Positions 42,120-47,090 of a stretch of DNA of 47,090 nt are shown piece by piece (the stretch's first letter is position 1; each line of letters begins with the position of its first letter). Both the position numbers and the translations under genes were made by a program. The stretch comes from Solirubrobacteraceae bacterium (GTDB taxonomy: Bacteria; Actinomycetota; Thermoleophilia; Solirubrobacterales; Solirubrobacteraceae). The stretch spans positions 1-47,090 of the forward strand of contig JAJCYD010000025.1 in NCBI GenBank assembly GCA_029263125.1. Reading direction: 5' to 3'. The notes below the pieces were generated by a model. That model did no database searches and was not told the DNA's origin. It was given only the letters and a program-made list of their open reading frames with translations.

Positions 42120-42734
42120 CTAGGGGCCGGCCCGGGCCGCTCGCGCCTTGGTCTTCGCGGCCTTCTGCTTGCGCCTGCCCACGAGGCTGAGGATCGCCAG
42201 CGAGACGATCACGACGATCACGCCGAGTGCGACCGATCCAAGCGTCGATCCGCCGCCGAAGGGCAGCAGCAGCAGGGTGGCGATGCCGAAGCCGATGATC
42301 AGCAGCGCCGCCACGATCGCCAGCAGGATCGCGCCGCCGCGCGCCTTGACGAACAGGCTCGCGCCGGGCGCCGGCGAGATCAGGCCCATCAGTCGCAGGA
42401 TGAACAGCTGACGGCTGGAGGGGGCCTGCTGGCCGAGCTTCTCGACCGCGGCCTTCAGGTCGTCCGGGCGCCGCTCGGCGAGGGCGAGCGATGCCTCGGC
42501 CATGCGGCGAAGCTGCATACGCTCCTGCGGGCGGGCGGCGGCGATCGCCTTGCGGAAGTGCTCGCGGGCGGTTGGGCCGTCGTAGCGCTCGGCGGCGCGC
42601 GCGCCGAGGATCGCCTGCGCCGCCGCTCGGTGGCGGGTCTCGGTCAGCAACTCGTCGTCGGAGCGCTGCTCGAGCTGCGACATCGCTGCCATCGCGCTCT
42701 TCTGCTCGACTCGGACCTGTCGCTGCTTCGCCAT
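42120..42734 (-). CDS. Helical protein with two C-terminal membrane spans, unknown function
   Basis: A 204-residue protein. The N-terminal 110 residues are helical with TPR-like spacing (AAAQAILGARAAERYDGPTA, REHFRKAIAAARPQERMQL, LALAERRPDDLKAAVEKLG). Two transmembrane segments follow (about 130-150 and 160-182), then a very basic tail (RRKQKAAKTKARAAR). No known family is recognised. The ATG at 42734 lies 10 nt after TACACT. Confidence 0.75.
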   Translation of the reverse strand: MAKQRQVRVEQKSAMAAMSQLEQRSDDELLTETRHRAAAQAILGARAAERYDGPTAREHFRKAIAAARPQERMQLRRMAEASLALAERRPDDLKAAVEKLGQQAPSSRQLFILRLMGLISPAPGASLFVKARGGAILLAIVAALLIIGFGIATLLLLPFGGGSTLGSVALGVIVVIVSLAILSLVGRRKQKAAKTKARAARAGP

Positions 42735-42744
42735 GGCGCGGACA

Positions 42745-42750
42745 AGTGTA
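42745..42750 (-). promoter_or_regulatory. -10 box (TACACT) of the 42734 gene
   Basis: Minus-strand TACACT, 10 nt before the ATG at 42734. Confidence 0.45.
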
Positions 42751-42836
42751 GACCTGGGGTGCTCGGAGGTCGTGTCGTCTGCGACATGACGCGTGCGAGT
42801 GCCGGGTCGACGTCGACATCGACGCGCCCGGCGGCG

Positions 42837-42842
42837 TAACCT
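42837..42842 (+). promoter_or_regulatory. -10 box (TAACCT) of the 42850 gene
   Basis: TAACCT, 7 nt before the ATG at 42850. Confidence 0.5.
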
Positions 42843-42849
42843 CGCGCCG

Positions 42850-43272
42850 ATGCAACGTGTCGTCGCGGTCATCGTCGCCCTGCTGCTGTGCCTCGGCGCG
42901 CCCGCCGTGGCGACGGCGCAGTTCGGCCCCAACGCTCCCGCGCCGCTGCTGCAGGAGGACCCGAAGGGACGGACGTTCGAGGAGGATCGCGGCCTGAGCA
43001 CCATGCAGCTCGTGCTGATCTTCGGCGGTGCGGCGGCCGTCGTCGCGCTGATCGCGGGGGTGATCGTGCGCGACGCCCGCGGCAAGGCGCCGGCGCAGCG
43101 ACCACGCGCGAGATCCAAGGGCGGAGCAGGGCCCGGCTCCACCGCGCCGGGCGAGGCGCCGTCGAAGTCCAGCGCCGCGAAGGCCGCCCGCGAGCGCGAG
43201 CGCCAGAAGGCCCGCAAGCGCAACAAGGCCAAGGCGGCGCGCAACCAGCGCAAGCACAACCGCCCGCGCTGA
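42850..43272 (+). CDS. Small exported membrane protein with basic tail, unknown function
   Basis: A 140-residue protein: signal peptide (VVAVIVALLLCLGAPAVATA), a short exterior segment (FGPNAPAPLLQEDPKGR), one membrane span (about 52-73, STMQLVLIFGGAAAVVALIAG) and a cytoplasmic tail very rich in Lys, Arg and Ala (AARERERQKARKRNKAKAAR). Such tails often bind nucleic acid or ribosomes, but no family is recognised. It lies 36 nt before cmk. Confidence 0.75.
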   Translation: MQRVVAVIVALLLCLGAPAVATAQFGPNAPAPLLQEDPKGRTFEEDRGLSTMQLVLIFGGAAAVVALIAGVIVRDARGKAPAQRPRARSKGGAGPGSTAPGEAPSKSSAAKAARERERQKARKRNKAKAARNQRKHNRPR

Positions 43273-43295
43273 GCGTCGCGGCCGGCGGCCCCGCC

Positions 43296-43301
43296 TATCC
43301 T
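43296..43301 (+). promoter_or_regulatory. -10 box (TATCCT) of cmk
   Basis: TATCCT, 7 nt before the ATG at 43309. Confidence 0.5.
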
Positions 43302-43308
43302 GCTGGCG

Positions 43309-43920
43309 ATGCTGATCGCCATCGACGGGCCGGCGGGCGCCGGGAAGTCCACGGTCGCACGCGCGGTCGCCGGCGCGCTGGGCTTCACGTACCTCGACAC
43401 GGGTGCGATGTATCGCTGCATCGCCCTGGCCCAGCTACGCGGCGCCGGCGATCCACTTGCGTCGCGCATCGAGCTCGGTCCGCCGGTGCTGCTCGACGGC
43501 GATGACGTCAGCGCCGAGATCCGCACCCCGGAGGTGACCGCGCGCGCGTCGGAGGTGGCGGCGCGGCCGGAGGTTCGCGCGGCGCTCGTCACGCTGCAGC
43601 GCGAGCTGATCGCCGCGGGCGACTACGTCGCCGAAGGCCGTGACATCGGCACCGTCGTCGCTCCCGACGCGGAGTTGAAGGTCTTCCTGACGGCGTCCGC
43701 GCAGGAGCGCGCTCGGCGCCGAGCCGCTGAGACCGGCGCCGACGTGGCGCAGGTGCTGGCCGAGCAGATCCAGCGCGACGAGCGCGACACGACGCGCGAG
43801 CACTCGCCGTTGCAGGCCGCCGGCGACGCGGTGCAGGTCGACACGACGGGCCTACAGATCGACGCCGTCGTGGCGCGGATCGTGGACCTGGCGCGTGCCG
43901 ACCTAGACTCCAGGGTGTGA
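43309..43920 (+). CDS. cmk: Cytidylate kinase
   Basis: A 203-residue (d)CMP kinase. P-loop [10 protein letters not shown] (5-14), [21 protein letters not shown] and the LID region [10 protein letters not shown] to [13 protein letters not shown] are diagnostic. It is some 20 residues shorter than E. coli Cmk, mostly in the NMP-binding insert. der follows after 10 nt; cmk-der is a standard actinobacterial pair. Confidence 0.95.
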   Translation: MLIAIDGPAGAGKSTVARAVAGALGFTYLDTGAMYRCIALAQLRGAGDPLASRIELGPPVLLDGDDVSAEIRTPEVTARASEVAARPEVRAALVTLQRELIAAGDYVAEGRDIGTVVAPDAELKVFLTASAQERARRRAAETGADVAQVLAEQIQRDERDTTREHSPLQAAGDAVQVDTTGLQIDAVVARIVDLARADLDSRV

Positions 43921-43930
43921 AGGTCACCCG

Positions 43931-45247
43931 ATGAAGGTCGCGGTCGTCGGGTATCCGAACGTCGGCAAGTCCTCCCTGGTCAACCGCCTCACCGGCACGC
44001 GCGAGGCCGTCGTGCACGAGCGCCCCGGGATCACGCGCGATCGCAAGGAGATCGCAACCGAGTGGAACGGCCGGCGCTTCACGCTGATCGACACCGGCGG
44101 CATGGACGCCGAGGACCCCGATCCCGTGTCCGGCTCGATCCGCGACCAGGCCCGTGCCGCGCTGGCCGACGCCCAGGTCGCGCTGTTCGTCTTCGACGCG
44201 AAGGCGGGCGTGCGTCCCGGCGACGAGGAGCTCGCCGACCTGCTGCGCCGCTCGAAGATGCCGGTCGTCGTCGCGGCGAACAAGATCGACGCGGCCGTCG
44301 ACATCCCGCTGGCGGTCGACGCGCACCGCCTCGGCTTCGGCGAGCCGGTGGCCGTCTCGGCGTCCCAGGGCCTGGGAACCGGCGACCTGCTCGACCGCCT
44401 CGTCGAGCTGCTGCCCGAGGACGACGACGCCGAGGAGGAGGGCATCATCCGCCTGGCGGTGATCGGACGGCCGAACGTCGGCAAGTCCTCGCTGGTCAAC
44501 CGCTTCGCCGGCGCCGACCGCGTCATCGTCTCCGACGTCGCGGGCACGACGCGCGACGCGATCGACCTGCCGCTGGAGGTCGAGGGGCGCAAGCTGATCG
44601 TCGTCGACACCGCGGGGATGCGCCGCCAGTCCAAGGTGTCGGAGTCTGTGGAGTACTACACGGTGCTGCGCTCCCAGCGGGCGGCCGAGCGCGCGGACGT
44701 CGCGCTCGTCGTCTGCGACGCCAACGACGGCGTGACCGCGCAGGACATGCGCGTCGCCGAGCTGGCGATGCAGTCGGGCTGCGCGACCGCGCTCGTGCTC
44801 AACAAGTGGGACACCGCCGAGATGGTCGAGTCCGACCTCGACCACGAGCGTGCGAAGGTCGCGCGCAAGCTGCGTCTGCGCCCGCGCGTGCTGACCGCCA
44901 GTGCGCTGACCGGCCGCAACGTGCAGCGCCTGCTCACCGAGGTGCTCGCGCTCGGCGACCGCATGCAGGGCCGGATCCCGACGCCCGAGCTCAACCGCTT
45001 CGTCGGCGAGGTCGTGCAGGCTCGCCAGCCACCCGCCAAGCAGGGCCATCGCCTCAAGCTCCTGTACGCCGCGCAGATCGGCGAGCGCCCGCCCCGCTTC
45101 GCGATCCAGGTCAACTCGCGCCAGCGCGTGACGCGCGACTACGCCTACTTCGTCGAGAACCGCCTGCGCGCGCGATTCGCCATGGACGGCGTGCCGCTGA
45201 TCATCGATTTCGTCGAGCGCAAGTCCAGGCGCAGCGAGGGCCGATAG
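43931..45247 (+). CDS. der: Der (EngA), ribosome-assembly GTPase with two G domains
   Basis: A 438-residue double GTPase needed for 50S subunit maturation. First G domain: [16 protein letters not shown] and ANKID. Second: [18 protein letters not shown] and LNKWD. The C-terminal KH-like domain has [15 protein letters not shown] and [18 protein letters not shown]. It sits 10 nt after cmk. A TAGACT inside the end of cmk lies 21 nt before its ATG, farther than in leaderless genes here, so a short leader or read-through from cmk is likely. Confidence 0.97.
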   Translation: MKVAVVGYPNVGKSSLVNRLTGTREAVVHERPGITRDRKEIATEWNGRRFTLIDTGGMDAEDPDPVSGSIRDQARAALADAQVALFVFDAKAGVRPGDEELADLLRRSKMPVVVAANKIDAAVDIPLAVDAHRLGFGEPVAVSASQGLGTGDLLDRLVELLPEDDDAEEEGIIRLAVIGRPNVGKSSLVNRFAGADRVIVSDVAGTTRDAIDLPLEVEGRKLIVVDTAGMRRQSKVSESVEYYTVLRSQRAAERADVALVVCDANDGVTAQDMRVAELAMQSGCATALVLNKWDTAEMVESDLDHERAKVARKLRLRPRVLTASALTGRNVQRLLTEVLALGDRMQGRIPTPELNRFVGEVVQARQPPAKQGHRLKLLYAAQIGERPPRFAIQVNSRQRVTRDYAYFVENRLRARFAMDGVPLIIDFVERKSRRSEGR

Positions 45248-45250
45248 CCT
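45245..45250 (+). promoter_or_regulatory. -10 box (TAGCCT) of metK, overlapping the der stop
   Basis: TAGCCT, 7 nt before the ATG at 45258; its TAG is the stop codon of der. Confidence 0.5.
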
Positions 45251-45257
45251 CCGGTCC

Positions 45258-46466
45258 ATGAAATCCACTGAAGACGATGAGTATCTGTTTACGTCGGAGT
45301 CGGTGACCGAGGGTCATCCCGACAAGATGTCCGACCAGATTTCCGATGCGGTGCTGGATGCGTGTCTGACTGGCGATCCGGGCTCACGCGTGGCGTGCGA
45401 GACGCTGTGCAACACGGGTCTGGTGGTGGTCTCGGGCGAGATCACGACCGAGACGATCTTCGACGTGCAGGAGGTCGTGCGCGACACCGTGCGCTCGATC
45501 GGCTACACCGATGCGAACCTCGGGTTCAGCGCGGATTCGTGTGCCGTCCTCAACGCGCTCGACAAGCAGTCGGCCGACATCAAGCAGGGCGTCGACGAGT
45601 CCCACGAGACCCGGTCGGGTTCATCGGAGGCCGACGAGGCCGCCCTCGCGGGCGCCGGCGACCAGGGGATGATGTTCGGCTACGCCTCCGACGAGACGCC
45701 CGAGCTGATGCCGCTGCCGATCGCGCTGGCGCACAAGCTCGCCAGGCGCCTGACGGACGTGCGCAAGTCCGGCGACCTGGACTACCTGCGTCCCGACGGC
45801 AAGACGCAGGTGTCGGTGCGTTACAAGGGCGGACGGCCCGTCGCGATCGAGAAGCTGCTGATCTCCACCCAGCACGCCGAGGGTTGTGAGTCGCACATCG
45901 CCGACGATCTGTGGGAGAACGTCGTCCTGCCGATCCTGCCCGAGGATCTGTACGACGCCGCAGAGCTTCGCCGCGAGTTCCTCGTCAACCCGACGGGCCG
46001 CTTCGTGATCGGCGGACCGGTCGGCGACTGCGGCCTGACCGGACGCAAGATCATCGTCGACACCTACGGCGGCATGGCTCGCCATGGCGGCGGGGCGTTC
46101 TCCGGCAAGGACCCGTCGAAGGTCGACCGGTCGGCTGCCTACGCGACCCGCTGGGTCGCGAAGAACCTCGTGGCGGCGGGGCTCGCCCAGCGCTGTGAGG
46201 TGCAGGTCGCCTACGCGATCGGCGTGTCGCATCCCGTCAGCGTGATGGTCGAGGACTTCGGCACCGGCACGGTGAGCCGCTCCAAGCTTGAGGAGCTCGT
46301 GTCCGAGCACTTCGACCTGCGTCCCGGCGCGTTTCGCCGCGAGCTGGATCTGCACCGGCCGATCTACCAGCCCACCGCCGCCTACGGGCACTTCGGCCGC
46401 GAGGACGAAGGCTTCACGTGGGAGCAGACGACGAAGGCCGACGCACTCCGGGCCGCAGTCGCCTAA
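45258..46466 (+). CDS. metK: S-adenosylmethionine synthase
   Basis: A 402-residue SAM synthetase, making SAM from methionine and ATP. Motifs: [20 protein letters not shown] at the start, [12 protein letters not shown] (the conserved hexapeptide region), [20 protein letters not shown] with the phosphate loop, and AYGHFGR near the C-terminus. SAM made here feeds MiaB and the methyltransferase of this window among others. Only 10 nt separate it from der, leaving no room for a SAM riboswitch. Confidence 0.97.
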   Translation: MKSTEDDEYLFTSESVTEGHPDKMSDQISDAVLDACLTGDPGSRVACETLCNTGLVVVSGEITTETIFDVQEVVRDTVRSIGYTDANLGFSADSCAVLNALDKQSADIKQGVDESHETRSGSSEADEAALAGAGDQGMMFGYASDETPELMPLPIALAHKLARRLTDVRKSGDLDYLRPDGKTQVSVRYKGGRPVAIEKLLISTQHAEGCESHIADDLWENVVLPILPEDLYDAAELRREFLVNPTGRFVIGGPVGDCGLTGRKIIVDTYGGMARHGGGAFSGKDPSKVDRSAAYATRWVAKNLVAAGLAQRCEVQVAYAIGVSHPVSVMVEDFGTGTVSRSKLEELVSEHFDLRPGAFRRELDLHRPIYQPTAAYGHFGREDEGFTWEQTTKADALRAAVA

Positions 46467-46582
46467 GTCGCTGAGCAGGACCCGGCGTGTCGCTCTCGGG
46501 TGGCGTGCCGGTCAGCAGGTGGGGGCGAACAACGGTTGCTCGCGGCCTATGAGCAGCAATGGCCCCCGCAGATGGAGACGCG
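46467..46582. other. Gap after metK
   Basis: 116 nt; no terminator hairpin with T-run and no gene recognised. Confidence 0.3.
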
Positions 46583-46588
46583 TACGAT
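46583..46588 (+). promoter_or_regulatory. -10 box (TACGAT) of the right-edge Uma2 gene
   Basis: TACGAT, 7 nt before ATG 46596. It covers the alternative ATG at 46587, arguing for 46596 as the start. Confidence 0.45.
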
Positions 46589-46595
46589 GTCCAGC

Positions 46596-47090
46596 ATGGT
46601 CACGGTCCAGCGCATGACCGCGCAGGAGTACCTCGCGACGCCCGACGAGACGGTTCATTCCGAGCTCGTCGAGGGTGAGGTCGTCGTGCAGGAGCCGAAT
46701 GCGACCCACCAGCTCGTGCTGCGCGACCTGTACAACGCGTTGCACGCGTGGGCGCAGTCCGCTCCGGGCCGCGGCGAGTTCTGGTGGCCCCTCGACGTGC
46801 TGATCGACGAGCACAACGTGTTCGCCCCCGACCTGCTCTGGTACAGCGAGGGCCGCTCGCCGCTGCGAGGCGACGAGCGGCCGTATCCGATCCCCGCGCT
46901 GGCGGTCGAGGTGCGCTCGGCGTCGACGTGGCGCTATGACATCGGCGCCAAGAAGGCCGCCTACGAGCGCAACGGGCTGGCGGAGCTGTGGCTCGTCGAC
47001 ACGAGTGCCAGCGAGCTGTTCGTCTTCCGCCGGTCTGCGCCGAAGCACCCGGCGTTCGATGTCGCGCTGGAGCTCGGCGCAGACGAGCGG
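46596..47090 (+). CDS. Uma2-family (DUF820) putative endonuclease, truncated by window end
   Basis: 165 residues are present and the frame is open at the window edge. Features: MTAQEYLATPDETVHSELVE, APDLLWY, LAVEVRSASTWRYDIGAKK and YERNGLAELWLVDT. The PDL, EV and K-containing elements match the Uma2 nuclease core. It is clearly different in sequence from the Uma2 protein at the left edge, so the two are not recent duplicates. ATG 46587 would add three residues. The C-terminal end lies outside the window. Confidence 0.85.
   Translation, partial: MVTVQRMTAQEYLATPDETVHSELVEGEVVVQEPNATHQLVLRDLYNALHAWAQSAPGRGEFWWPLDVLIDEHNVFAPDLLWYSEGRSPLRGDERPYPIPALAVEVRSASTWRYDIGAKKAAYERNGLAELWLVDTSASELFVFRRSAPKHPAFDVALELGADER

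Noticed and set aside
45248-45257. A SAM riboswitch before metK
   Set aside because: Only 10 nt separate der and metK, and the -10 box overlaps the der stop.

Overview
The window is very GC-rich (G/C at most third positions), dense in genes and full of start/stop overlaps (ATGA, GTGA). Gene content and order point to a deep-branching actinobacterium, most likely class Thermoleophilia (Solirubrobacterales-like). The grounds are dapA-rnj next to ftsK, then a RodZ-like gene, cinA, recA, recX and miaB, followed by miaA, dapF and an LL-diaminopimelate aminotransferase. A cmk-der-metK run and a MurT/GatD lipid II amidation operon add to this. The taxon is an inference; no rRNA is present.

Layout. 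1-1840: a Uma2-family gene beside a decayed region with an IS1380-type transposase relic and a PIN-domain fragment. 1841-4738: Rrf2 regulator, sufC, sufS and sufU without sufB or sufD. 5054-9840: recD2 diverging from dapA-rnj. 9848-13384 (minus): an HTTM membrane protein pair, then a two-component system. 13480-21471: ftsK, RodZ-like gene, cinA, repeats, SOS-controlled recA, recX, miaB. 21472-22412: eroded DNA with a monooxygenase relic. 22481-24432 (minus): FIST sensor protein and SDR. 24558-27480: miaA-dapF-dapL. 27551-30572: envelope proteins of unknown role, two of them DM13 proteins. 30634-32409: hflX-dut. 32467-36183 (minus): an OpuC-type osmoprotectant ABC operon. 36304-37017 (minus): a MazEF-like pair. 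37053-40666 (minus): HAD-murT-methyltransferase-gatD. 40687-47090: lipoprotein cyclophilin, SRAP protein, two small membrane proteins, cmk, der, metK and a second, truncated Uma2 gene.

Three themes stand out. First, nearly every gene that heads a transcription unit has a TANNNT-like -10 box only 6-10 nt upstream of its start codon, which predicts leaderless transcription; genes inside operons lack it. Second, cell-wall precursor supply recurs (DapA, DapL, a DapF homologue, MurT/GatD), and the DapF homologue lacks both catalytic cysteines while its frame is intact. Third, accessory DNA is confined to a few pockets (1-1840, 21472-22412, 36304-37017). No CRISPR array, rRNA or complete tRNA was seen.
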